Below are positions 10,144 through 20,552 of a stretch of DNA of 64,000 nucleotides, piece after piece. A program made the position numbers and the translations under genes. Source of the stretch: Rehmannia glutinosa. Taxonomy: Eukaryota; Streptophyta; Magnoliopsida; Lamiales; Orobanchaceae. The notes beneath the pieces are model-generated. The model saw only the letters and a list, made by a program, of their open reading frames with translations, had not been told where the DNA came from and ran no database searches. Each line of letters starts with the position of its first letter. Positions within the stretch are counted from its first letter, which is position 1. The stretch is taken from NCBI GenBank assembly GCA_016081115.2, contig CM071933.1:59100660-59164659 (forward strand). The letters run 5' to 3'.

Positions 10144-11624
10144 TGTAAGTCCAAGCGGCTACGATAATCTAGAGGGGGGGTGAATAGATTATCTCCATCT
10201 TTTCGATTTCGCCCTCTTTTTAAAAACGAATGCTCAAACAAAATAATAAAGGTGCGGAATGTAAACAACACACGTCGATTTAAAGAGGTTCAACCCACCT
10301 AGGGCCTAATCCTCTACCACCCCAAGATATCCGGATGGATTTGAAAGAAAAAAGAATTTTATTAATTACCAAAATTAATACAAATTCAACTTACAACACC
10401 TTGAAGAGTACCACACTCTTCTTCAACACCACCTTTGAAGATTACCACAATCTCCCTTTGAAGATTACCACAATCTTCCTTCAACGGCACCTTGTGAAGA
10501 TTTCCACAATCTTCAACCTTGAAGAATACCAAATTCTTCAACACCTCAATAAGAAGATTACCACAATCCTATTCACCTATCACCTAGATCATCCAAGTAT
10601 GTTCTTACCACAAGAACACTCACAAGGATATCTTGTGTTTGAATGATAACCAAAAATCAAGATTACAACTCAATAATGAATAATACAATTTGAGTGCAAA
10701 GTGTAATCAAGAATAGCCTAGACCTCAAGGATGTGAAAGTGATAAGCTAGGCAAATTTACAACAAGAATAATAACAATGAAAGACCAAGTGTTTTCTTGA
10801 AGTGTATCTTGTTGTGTTGTATCTCAATTGTTGTATTGGTTGCTCCAAAACTTCCTCTATTTATAGGAGATGATTGATCAAGCATAGGCTCCTCTTGGGG
10901 ATTGAAAATCTACAGAAAAATACAATTAAAATCAAGAATATAGCTGTTAGAAATCAATCCCACAATTTAAGGAAATGTGTCTGCTGTCAAACGGTCATAT
11001 TTTTGCTGTCAATACACAGGGCGACCGGTCGCACAGAAATAAGAGAAAATAAGAACACTTTGAAAATTACAACAGGGCGACCGGTCGACGTAGGCTTCGA
11101 CCGGTCGACCCCTGTCTCAACCGGTCCCCCTAGGCACAAAAACGAAGGGGTTAAGTTCTGTTTCAACATGAAACTTGCAGTGTACCGTCGATCATTGGCG
11201 ACGGTCGACCGGACAGTCGGCCGACGCCCGAGCGGCACGGGCGACCGCTTGTTTTTGCTTCCGTCTCATTTTCTTTCTAATAAACATCTTCAGTGCACGG
11301 GTTGCCCTATAGGGGCGGCCGTCGACCACGAGACAAAATATTGTCCAATTTTTGTCGAAAATAAAACTCAAGAAATACTCCGAAAATTGTGTAAAAACAT
11401 TTTAAACCGATCGAGAGTATTTAGACAACATTTAGGAACCTGTTATAGGAGTAAAAACTCATTGATAAAAGTGTTGTCCATTTTTAATAAACTTGAGAAA
11501 ATACTCCGGAAAATATTAAAACCATTTTAAACCATTTAGGAGTATTTGGACAACCTTTTAAAAAAACATTGTTTTGGTGTTAAAATAAAATCATCAAAAT
11601 TAAGATAAAAACATGTATCAAACA
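10144..11624 (-). mobile_element. 5' LTR of the Copia element
   Basis: 1481 bp. Starts TGTAAGTCC next to the PBS and ends AAACA before TSD CATCT (11625-11629). TATAAATA (-) at 10858-10865; palindrome array at 11018-11330 (GGGCGACCGGTCGC, GACCGGTCGACC). Closely matches 3779-5252 apart from clustered short indels. Confidence 0.9.
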
Positions 11625-11629
11625 CATCT

Positions 11630-12955
11630 CTGGGGTGCCCTCGGCAGGGCGTTTGCCAGCCCGGATCTCTTCTCTCCGGGCCGCCTCGGCATCAGCAGGC
11701 TGACCTGCTGCTACTCTACTCCTGCATGCGGCCGTATTTCTCACACGCTGGAGACGAGCAAAGACGTCCACCCCGCGCCCTGCAAGGAGATTGATTAAGT
11801 AACAAACAACAAAACAAGAAAAGTCAAAGAAGCAAGAAATTCAAGAATTACAAAGTACGCACCTTGGGCCCCAGTTGGCATAGGCGTTCGCCCCAGAGGA
11901 CTAGCCGTCACCAGGGACAACCCTGCCCGCTCCGTCTGCACAGGTTGCCGCCCCAATTCAGGAGTCTGTCCTCCTCCAACCCTTGGCGGGCTCCTCTCAG
12001 GCTCCTCCTCGGCTTCTTTTTCCACCACCGCCGCCTCTCCCTCGGCCACCTCTCCGGCCTCGGGATCGGCAGGCAAAGCGAGCCGCAGGCCGGCCGCAGC
12101 TAGTCGGGCCTCAGTGGCCAAGACTTCGATCCTTCTATCCCTTCGGCCTATGGGGTCGATGGGGTCGCTTTCCAGACGATGAGGTACCCTTCCTGCTGGA
12201 ACAACACCAATAACCTGATGATATGGCCCTATGTTAGAGGGTGCACCTGGGGCAGCGGAAGACCCCACTTGCGAAACCACCTCGTAATAACTAAAGGTAG
12301 GGAGAATCGCAGCCCACACAGGAGGCTATGAGTATATACATCCATACATCCTTCCGGTGGGTGCTCGGGACACTCCACGCCATTCGGCTACCAGAAAGTA
12401 ACGTTAGTCGAGATCCTATACTTCTGGTATAAGGCGCCCACCTCTCAGACCGTCAGCATGCTTGGTATGTCATTTTGGTCGGAGGGTCTCCACCCGGCCT
12501 CTACATGCAAGGGGGGCCCTCCTCCATGCCTGCTATCCCATGCCGATGGCCCACCGGCCCTATAGGCCTTTCAGCCCTCGAACCTTTTGAGGCCTCACCA
12601 CCCCCTCTTCCTGCTCATGTTCTCGTGGATCCATGTCCTCTTCTTCCCCTCGCTGGTTATCGTGAGGATCGGCGTTCGAGGCCTCTTCGCTGGGCTCTTC
12701 CCGGGCTAACCCAGGCTCGTAAAAGACACCCTCCCGATAGATAGTAACTGGCACAGGGTCAAAAATCATGTGCGTATGCTCAAGAAGAGTTTCAAACGGA
12801 GGCGTATGAGTCGAACTCGAAATTTCAACTACACTGGGGCTATGAGATGGATTTCCTCGAACTGGAGAAAAAGAAACAGAGGGGTCAGAAGGAGGATCTT
12901 CAATTTCAACTTCCACACTATAGCTACGACTCCAACTATCTTCGAAAGAAGACAT
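11630..12955 (-). pseudogene. Proximal part of Tat antisense ORF with spliceosomal intron
   Basis: The likely start is ATG at 12955 (MSSFEDSWSRSYSVEVEIED), a Ser/acidic leader as in other plant Tat antisense ORFs. A conserved stretch follows at about 12400-12170 (HPPEGCMDVYTHSLLCGLRFSL, then PSNIGPYHQVIGVV), resembling the 'putative gypsy-type transposon' domain, with frame breaks. Next are basic/Glu-rich residues (EGEAAVVEKEAEEEPERSPP). An 83 nt intron is readable on the minus strand: donor AAG|GTGCGT at 11862, acceptor TTGCAG| at 11780. Splicing keeps the frame into GRGVDVFARLQRVRNTAA and ...KRPAEGTPEM, which runs into the Copia insertion at 11629. The ORF resumes at 3778 with a frame change. 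Stops and frameshifts make it a pseudogene. Confidence 0.65.
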
Positions 12956-13114
12956 GTGTTTGAAGCAAAGAAATGAAAAAGTGTTTTGGAAAAAATACCT
13001 AAGTAACTCTGAAGTGTCTGAACTCTAAGGACCGACTCAAAATTTCCGCTCGCTCTCAAAGGATACTGCTCGGAAGGCTATGGATGCAAAAGTGTAGAAT
13101 GAAGGACGAAAGGG

Positions 13115-13122
13115 TATTTATA
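13115..13122 (-). promoter_or_regulatory. TATA box of the antisense ORF
   Basis: TATAAATA on the minus strand, 160 bp upstream of the antisense ATG (12955), inside the Tat element and outside its LTR. The spacing gives a leader of about 130 nt. It supports independent antisense transcription. Confidence 0.5.
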
Positions 13123-13442
13123 GGTTAAGTCCCCTCGAAAAATGAGACACCAACTCAAAGACGTGTCTTTTCAATTTCAAAAACTGTGAGAAACGTCACA
13201 TCCCCACGTACCGCTGCCAGAGCTGTCCCACCTATTCGGTTCCTACGCAGAGTTGGTCCAACCAAGAGCCGCCACGTGTCCGCCATCATGATACTATAAT
13301 TAATGCGCCGTTTCAGGCATTAACTGCTAAACGACAGGTGTCAGGGAAGGGTGACTTTTGAGGTTTCCTCTTCCCCATTAAAAGCTCATGATTAACATTA
13401 AAGTTTAAATCCGACTTCAGGAATTCCTCCCTCGGAATTAAA

Positions 13443-13454
13443 CTTGGGGGCCAT
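13443..13454 (+). other. Tat polypurine tract
   Basis: CTTGGGGGCCAT directly precedes the LTR start TGATGACACC, the usual PPT position for plus-strand priming. Confidence 0.65.
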
Positions 13455-14048
13455 TGATGACACCCGAGCTGAGCTGGAAGCAAATTAGTCCACGTGGCCA
13501 TTCAGTACGTGGACATGTGGGACCCGCAGGCTGACGCAGACCGAGCTGATGACGTCAGCTACCAACCTGATGACGTGTCACGAATTGGGCTCGGCTGCCC
13601 CGAGCTCAATCTTGGCGGGAAACTTACGGCGGGAAAGTTAAAGGATAATCATCCAGTTGAACTTAGTGCTCCATTAGCACCAGAAGCTGCCACTTGTCAG
13701 CATAATATCAAGATGAGTCAACAAGTGGCAAATACTTGGCCAACATGCATGTTAAGAGAAGGGCATGTATCCCTTTAAGGTTATTTTAGTGTTAATTGTA
13801 ATAGTGATTATTTAAAACCCACTAATGAGATGGGTATAAATAGGCCTCATTTATGAGGAAAAAGACAAGAGAAAAAACACTAAGAAAAGACGCTGGTAAA
13901 ACTACAACTGTAAGCGAAAACCGACCAAAAGCTTTCAGCTCGGTCATTATATAAAAAGGCAGAATTAGCCCTGAATTTGAACTTATTTACATTCTCATGT
14001 ATTGCATCGTTGTATACTTTTTCTTATTGACCAAAACGTACGTCAACA
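13455..14048 (+). mobile_element. 3' LTR of the Tat element
   Basis: Starts TGATGACACCCGAG and ends GTACGTCAACA, about 594 bp. Internal TATA box TATAAATA at 13835-13842, followed by the presumed R region. The partner 5' LTR is off-window. The exact right end is uncertain by a few bases (14048-14050). Confidence 0.75.
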
Positions 14049-14523
14049 CACCTGATCATGGTTGTGAATGTGATAGAAAATCAAATTTTTAATTAAGGGC
14101 ACCTCATGCTCAAGCTCTTTGACACATCATGGTTTTACAAGCACATATCCAATAACCCTTCTTCAGACGTTTTAAGCTTCTTAAAAATGTATAAGTTGAT
14201 TTCTTCGATGATCAAATTAAGTGACTCCAAGGAAAGAGATATCAAAACAAAGAAAGGATAAGTGATACACATAAGCTCATCTCAATGGAGGTAAGAACTT
14301 TGACTGTTTTTGTTGTGATTTGAGCTTTAAAAGTAAATGGTACGTTGATAAAACCTATTATTATCATCATAGACACATTTACATACATTAGGCATGGGTT
14401 AAAATTTCAGAGGTTACAAATTTTAATGATGACATTAAAAGAGAAGAAATAAAGTTTATTGTCTATTCGGTAATCCAGCAGCACTTTGCTACTGTATATG
14501 TCTTTGTTGATCATCTTATGCTC
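14049..14523. other. Unassigned AT-rich sequence
   Basis: No ORF, RNA gene or repeat recognised between the Tat LTR and the next LTR. Confidence 0.4.
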
Positions 14524-15815
14524 TGTAACGCCCCGAAATTTTGAACTATAAAATGTGTGCAAATATTCATTTTACTGTTTATTATTTTTCCATAAGAAAC
14601 ATGAGAAAGACAACTCGTTATAGCGAGCCATTTAATTTTCAAAAGAACAATAATTACAGTGGAAACAATCGCATAAAATTATTTGAATAAAATTTGACAT
14701 CTTCATATAATTCTAACAGGCTATTTGACAGTGAAAGACTTTGAAAAAAAAATCGCGTACATACATTTATTTATAAGAGAAAATAGGCCTGTAAATATAT
14801 TTCATTTAAAATTCAATAGCAACAGCGGAAGCAAATTATAAAGTATAGAAAATGCATATATTCATTTATTTCTAAGAAATTCGCACATTTACTAATTTAT
14901 ATAATAAAAAAGCATCCCTTTTAGTCTATTTGCATAAATAAACTTAGAAAATCATAGTAATTCGTCATTTATTATCTCAATTCAAAAATTTCCTAGAAAT
15001 TGAACGTTTGTTCTCAACACCAATCAATTATCACACAGAGTCTAGCATCGTAGGTAAATACTTAGAAAATAATAATTTGTTTAACAATTTCTTATTCATT
15101 TGAAAATTAACATTTAGAAAAAGACATCACTCTAGTAGTTGCATAGGAAAATCATAATTCATACAATGATTTCTTGTTTAATTAAAAACACCATTTAAAA
15201 ATAAAAAGACATTACTCCAGTAGTTTCATAGGCCACCCATTATCCACCCTAAGTCTAACAACGTAAATAAATACGTAGACAAATAATTCCTTATTAAATT
15301 GAAATATACATGTAAAAGTATAGACATTACTTCACTAGTTTCATAGACCATCAATTATCCACCGTCAATAACCATCGCCAAACTCCTTAACCTGAAAAGT
15401 TGGATGATAATTGGGGTGAGCGACACAGCTCAGTGGAGTTAAAATTGTCCAAGCTAAATACACAGATATCTCACATTAACATGCAAATACCATCCAATAT
15501 AACATAGCATAGATTCTTTGAAAAACCATAGACATAGACATAGATTGCACTACAGGGGTTCCACCTGAGGGATACATCGACCCCGGACCTCTTGAGTCCC
15601 GGGCTCATGGGTGTCTAAAGCAACTGTACTACACAATCATGCAAAAATAATCTAAGCATTTAACAAGAACAATAAATTTTAGAAAACAAACCCCACATCG
15701 AAACTTTGCTTGAAAAATAGTGAATGATTTGATGCAATATCCCTATTGAACTTCAGAGCTCGCAGTCCTCGTCACCTAACATGAATATACATCTTAGTTC
15801 CTACAAGTCAAAACT
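14524..15815 (-). mobile_element. Truncated chromovirus-type LTR (minus orientation)
   Basis: Starts TGTAACGCCCCG (reverse complement of an LTR end ...GTTACA). It carries GGGGTGAGCGACACAGCTCA near 15413, which parallels GGGGTGAG...CAACTCAGTGGGG in the Tekay-like LTRs at 55075 and 62570. It is cut by the LTR starting at 15816 (bases before it: AAACT). No coding part remains. Confidence 0.6.
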
Positions 15816-16862
15816 TGTAATATCCCTAATTTAAAAAAAATATATAATTAGAATATTTAAATATTAATATTATTGTTATCTTTATTTGACTAATACTTAT
15901 CAATAATATTATGTGTATCATTTCTTAATAAAATTATATACATGTTATATTCATTATGATTTTGTTTATCTTTATTATGATAATTATTAATATTATAATC
16001 AATATTTTACTCAAAGGTTAAATTAGGGGTTATGTTAGGGGTTAGTTTAGGGGTTTATTATAAGGGCTATTTTAGAGTTTATTTAAGGGTTAGAATTAAT
16101 TAGTATAAATATGTATAACTTCTTACACAAATTTTACACCAAATTTCAAATAGTTATAAGGTATGATATTTTCTCTACTTATTATTCTAGTTTCCTATGT
16201 GTATATATATATATATAATTCCCAATTCACAAGCTTCTTTCAATATTTTATTTTTACAAATTATTTCATTAATTAGTTCAATTTATTAAAATCACATATT
16301 AATTATATATATATTTATTTAACGTAGAAAAACGAAGGGGTCGAGGACTTGGACTTTTATTGTTTATTTTTCTACATCGAATATATGTGATTATTAAGGT
16401 AGAATTTTATAGTATTTGTCTTTATTTAATGTTCCATGATTATACTTCATTGATTGCAATATATGTCAAGAGGAAATAAATTCATATAAGCTAGGGGCCA
16501 TGAAAAGGGTCCGGGATCAAACGTATCTTCGGGGTGAACCCGCAATGCTATATGCAGGAACTGGCCAGTCAGGGAAAAAAGAGGAAATTAATGAATTTAT
16601 TGTTGTAATTAAGTGAATGTTTTTCATGTTATATTAAATATTGACAGATATATCCCTACTGAGCGAGATGAAGCTCACCCCTATTATTATCATGACTTTC
16701 AGGTTGAGGAATCCGGCTGAAGATATGATGTTGTGGATGGTGGAATCATGATATATTTATATTTTAAATAATTATGATCGGACTAAATTTCTGGATTTAT
16801 ATCTTTAGTTTTTCCAATTTATACTTGGAATAATTGTTGGATATTTAATTTGGAAGATGTAA

Positions 16863-16913
<51 letters not shown>

Positions 16914-17076
16914 GATAATTATTATTATTATTATTATCATCATTAGTTTTTTTCTTAAGAATTAAAAATTCTAAATCAACCTTTTTATAATTATTGGGAT
17001 CACTTTAATTTATAAATTCGTATTTTCTTAATAATATTTTTAGAGTACTTTGATTTCATAAAATTGGGTCGTTACA
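15816..17076 (+). mobile_element. 5' LTR of a small Gypsy-type element
   Basis: TGTAATATCCC...GGGTCGTTACA, 1261 bp, followed two bases later by PBS TGGTATCAGAGC. Contains a (TTA)n microsatellite and the tract GGGTCCGGGATCAAACG near 16507, typical of chromovirus LTRs. Confidence 0.8.
16864..16937. repeat. (TTA)n microsatellite
   Basis: About 24 ATT/TTA units with one interruption (GATAA near 16913). Confidence 0.9.
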
Positions 17077-17078
17077 AG

Positions 17079-17090
17079 TGGTATCAGAGC
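17079..17090 (+). other. Primer-binding site
   Basis: TGGTATCAGAGC, initiator tRNA-Met type, two bases after the LTR end at 17076. The interior to 17422 is only 346 bp. It ends in TTTCGAGGACGAAATTTTA, the conserved pre-LTR motif of Tekay-like elements, with a purine run (AAGAGGGATAG) before the second LTR. Confidence 0.8.
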
Positions 17091-17422
17091 AGGTCTACGT
17101 TTCTGTAGACTTGTTTAAAAAAATTGTCTTTCAAATATTTTAAAAAGAAAATAGTCTAGTGACATCCACCTCCATCATATCTCGTCGAAATTCTCAAGGT
17201 ATGCAATTTATTATGTCATGCTATTCAAAATATCATATTATATTATCATATTTTAGAATTACATTTTATGAATTCAAGTCGTCATTTTTATTAAAAGTAT
17301 TATTGCATCTGTACTTTCCATGTTAGACAAAGAACTCCTCGTGTAAAAAAATGCATTTTTGTTTCCGAATATATATTGAGTTAACGAATTTCGAGGACGA
17401 AATTTTATTAAGAGGGATAGTA

Positions 17423-18765
17423 TCTAATATCCCGAATTTTAAAAAAAATTATAATTAGAACATTTAAATATTAATATTATTGTTATCTTTATTTGACTAA
17501 TACTTATCAATAATATTATGTATATCCTTTCTTAATAAAATTATATACAATATATTTATTATGATTTTTATTATGATAATTATTAATATTATAATCAATA
17601 TTTTACTTAGAGGTTAAATTAGGGGTTATGTTAGAGGTTAGTTTAGGGGTTTATTATAGGGGCTATTTTAGAGTTTATTTAGGGGTTAGAATTAATTAGT
17701 ACAAATATGTATAACTAGGGGTGGCCAAATGGAACCGAAACCGGGTTTCAAATTAGAATCGGAACCGTGGTCAACGGTTCCAAAATCAAAACCAGAACCG
17801 TATAGGCCGGTTCCGATTCTGGTTCCTAGGTCTCAAAAATCGTGGAACCGGTGGTTTTAACCGTCGATTAGAACCATCGGTGGAACCGTGATGGAACCAT
17901 TTTTTTTAGGTTAAAACCAACAATCTTGTTTTGGTAAATACATGCTAGAAGAAATGTTAAATGTTTATTATGATGTTTTATTTTCGTAACTACATGAGAC
18001 ACGTTTTAGACCAAATGTTGTAAGGGAACTACGTGAACTTTGATTCTTCTATACTCTAATAGTATATATAGATAGTTTAATATTATTATTAATATTAAGT
18101 ATAAAACTTTATTGAATATTAAGTCCAAGTCTTTTTCTTTATTTTCCTTTTTTTTAACTGAAATTGATAAAATATTTTAAGAAATCAAAAAATTAAAAGA
18201 TAAACAAACGGTTCCGATTAAAATCGAAACCAGAACCGTGGAGGAACCGGGTTCCGAACCGAACCGGAACCATTGGTTCCGGTTTTGGAACCGGAACCGT
18301 GAGTCAACGGTTCCGGTTCTGGTTCCTCCAAAATGAGGAACCGAACCGGCGGTTTTGGAACCGGAACCGGCGGTTCCGGAACCGTGGCCACCCCTATGTA
18401 TAACTTCTTACACAAATTTTACACCAAATTTTAAATAATTATAAGGTATGATATTTTCTCTACTTATTATTCAAGTTTCCTATGTATATGTATATATATA
18501 TATATAATTCCCGATTCACAAGCTTCTTTCATTATTTTATTTTTATAAATTATTTTATTAATTAGTTCAATTTATTAAAATCACATATTAATTATATATA
18601 TTTATTTAACGTAGAAAAACGAAGGGGTCGAGGACTTGGACTTTTATTGTTCATTTTTCTACATCGAATATATGTGATATTAAGGTAGGATTTTTATAGT
18701 ATTTGTCTTTATTTAATGTTCCATGATTATACTTCATTGATTACAATATATGTCAAGAGGAAATA
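17423..18765 (+). mobile_element. 3' LTR of the small Gypsy-type element, interrupted and truncated
   Basis: Starts TCTAATATCCCG and matches 15816-16480 closely once the insertion at 17716-18396 is removed. It stops at about 18765 where Athila sequence begins, so roughly 600 bp of the LTR end and the right TSD are missing. Confidence 0.75.
17716..18396. mobile_element. hAT-type MITE with exact 8 bp TSD
   Basis: 681 bp bounded by TAGGGGTGGCCA and TGGCCACCCCTA, flanked by identical 8 bp duplications TGTATAAC (17708-17715 and 18397-18404). Subterminal regions are packed with GGAACCG/CGGTTCC, forming GGTTCCGGAACC palindromes. No transposase. The homologous site in the partner LTR (about 16110) is empty and shows one TGTATAAC. 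hAT transposase in trans is inferred from the 8 bp TSD and the TIR. Confidence 0.9.
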
Positions 18766-18861
18766 AAGAGGAATGCGTAAAAAGTACTTATATGGTTCGA
18801 ATATCGGGTTGCCTCCCAACAAGCGCTAAGTTTTATGTCTTCAGCCAGACTCCTGATAGTC

Positions 18862-20060
18862 TTATGGCTCAATCAAGTCGATGGTCGAGATTTCTTGCTG
18901 CGTTTCTTGCCCATAATAATGTTTAATTCTTTGCCCATTTACTATGAAAGCTCGACCATCCTTTGCTAGTAGTTCAATGGCTCCTCCCGGTGATAGTACC
19001 TTTTTAATAACAAACGGACCCGACCATCTTGATTTAAGTTTACCCGGAAACAGTTTCAATCTAGAATTATATAAAAGCACTACTTGCCCGGGTAAAAACT
19101 CTCTTCTTAAAATTATCTTATCATGCCATCTTTTTTAGCGATCTTTGTAAATCTGGGTATTCTCATATGCATATTGGTGAAATTCTTCTACTTCGCTTAT
19201 TTGCAGTTTTCTTTTCTCACTTACTGCCGTCATGTCAAAGTTAAGCTTTTTCACTGCCCAAAATGCATTATGTTCTAATTCCACCAGAAGGTGGCATAAT
19301 TTCCCAAAAACTAATCGAAACACAGACATATCAAGAGGTGTTTTGTATGTCATACGATAATCCCATAAAGCATCATCAAGCTTTAAAGCCCAATCTTTCC
19401 GATTTATACTAATCGTCTTTTCTAAGATCTGCTTAATCTCCCTATTTGAAACCTCGGCTAGCCCATTTGACTGTGGATGGTAGGCAACGACCACTCAATG
19501 TTTCACTCTATATTTCTCTATCATATTATTAAACAGTTTATTGCAAAAGTGAGATCTTCCATCACTAATAAGAGCACGTGGAGTGCTAAACCTTGTGAAG
19601 ATATTCATTTGCAAGAATTTCAACACAATTATGGCATCATTTGTTTTAGTAGGAGTTGCTTCCACCTATTTGGATACATAATCCACTTCAAGGAGAATGT
19701 ACATGTACCCATTTGATACTGGAAATGGTCCCATGAAATCTATACCCCAAACGTCGAACAATTCCACTTCCATTATTTTGGTCAATAGCATCTCATGTCG
19801 CCTTGAAACGTTTCCCATGTTGACACTTATCGCACTGCAAAACAAACTTATATCAATATTTGAAAATAGAAGGCCAAAAGAAACTGGACTATAATATCTT
19901 AGCCACAGTGCGTGTTAGACCAAAGTGGCCCCCACATCATGATGAATGGCATTGTTCCAGAATGCTTGCCCATTCTTCTTGAGATACACATCTCCTAATA
20001 ACTGAATCTGCACATCTTTTAAATAATAGAGGTTCATCCAACAAAAATATCTCACATCAT
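18862..20060 (-). pseudogene. Athila integrase (decayed)
   Basis: Minus-strand fragments carry Gypsy integrase marks: a zinc-finger remnant (CDKCQHGKRF near 19830), the catalytic-Glu region YHPQSNGLAEVSNREIK (about 19490), and the Athila C-terminal signature SRLKLFPGKLKSRWSGPF then FIVNGQRIKHYYG (about 19060-18900). Many stops and frameshifts. The CGGGTTGCCTCCCAACAAGCG tract at 18803-18823 is also characteristic of Athila downstream of pol. The 3' LTR is missing: the element is broken at 18766. Confidence 0.8.
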
Positions 20061-20139
20061 GAAGAAATTTCTTCTTTGCATGATATGTGATATCTGGTGG
20101 TAGAACCCCACTTACTAAATAATTTACAATATCAACGTA

Positions 20140-20442
20140 CTATGGGATGGTCATTTCAGCCATCATAATTAACTCGTCCGGGAATGTTTCTTTTATGGTT
20201 GTGCCTTTTGTGTTCTCATTAACCGTTTGCTCAAGTCGTGAGAGGTGATCTGCTACCACGTTCTTGCATACTTTCCGATCCCGAATTTCAATGCCAAACT
20301 CTTGTAACAACAGTATCCATCGAATGAGCCTTGGCTTTGCATCCTTCTTTGCGAATAGGTATTTGACCACATCATCGTCCGTATGGACTATTGTCTTTGT
20401 CCCAATTAAGTATGCCCGAAATTTATCAAATGCAAACACCAC
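20140..20442 (-). pseudogene. Athila RNase H
   Basis: Reads VVFAFDKFRAYLIG...VHTDDDVVKYLFAKKDAKPRLIRWILLLQEF and ...VADHLSRLE, the RNase H C-terminal half and linker of Athila pol. It is separated by a frame break from RT upstream. Confidence 0.75.
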
Positions 20443-20552
20443 CGCAAGTAATTCTTTTAAGTTGTGGTGTAATTTTATTGTGTTGGGTCCAATTTACGAA
20501 TTACATAATAAATAACACGAAACAGCTTCTCGCGTTTTTGTCCCAATGCGAC

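Larger units (their letters stand above)
3779..11624 (-). mobile_element. Complete non-autonomous Copia (SIRE/Maximus-like) element
   Basis: Two LTRs (3779-5252 and 10144-11624) have matching ends TGTAAGTCC...AAACA and are flanked by exact 5 bp TSDs CATCT (3774-3778 and 11625-11629). The minus-strand PBS is at 10131-10142 and the PPT AAAAAGGGGGAGAT at 5253-5266. Inside are a Copia gag remnant (8959-10130) and an unrelated ORF (6464-7801). No protease, integrase, RT or RNase H is seen, so movement must have used enzymes from another element. It sits inside the antisense ORF of the Tat element. Confidence 0.9.

Noticed and set aside
18218..18415. Pro/Val-rich ORF (65 codons)
   Set aside because: It is only the translation of the GGAACCG repeats at the end of the hAT-type MITE.
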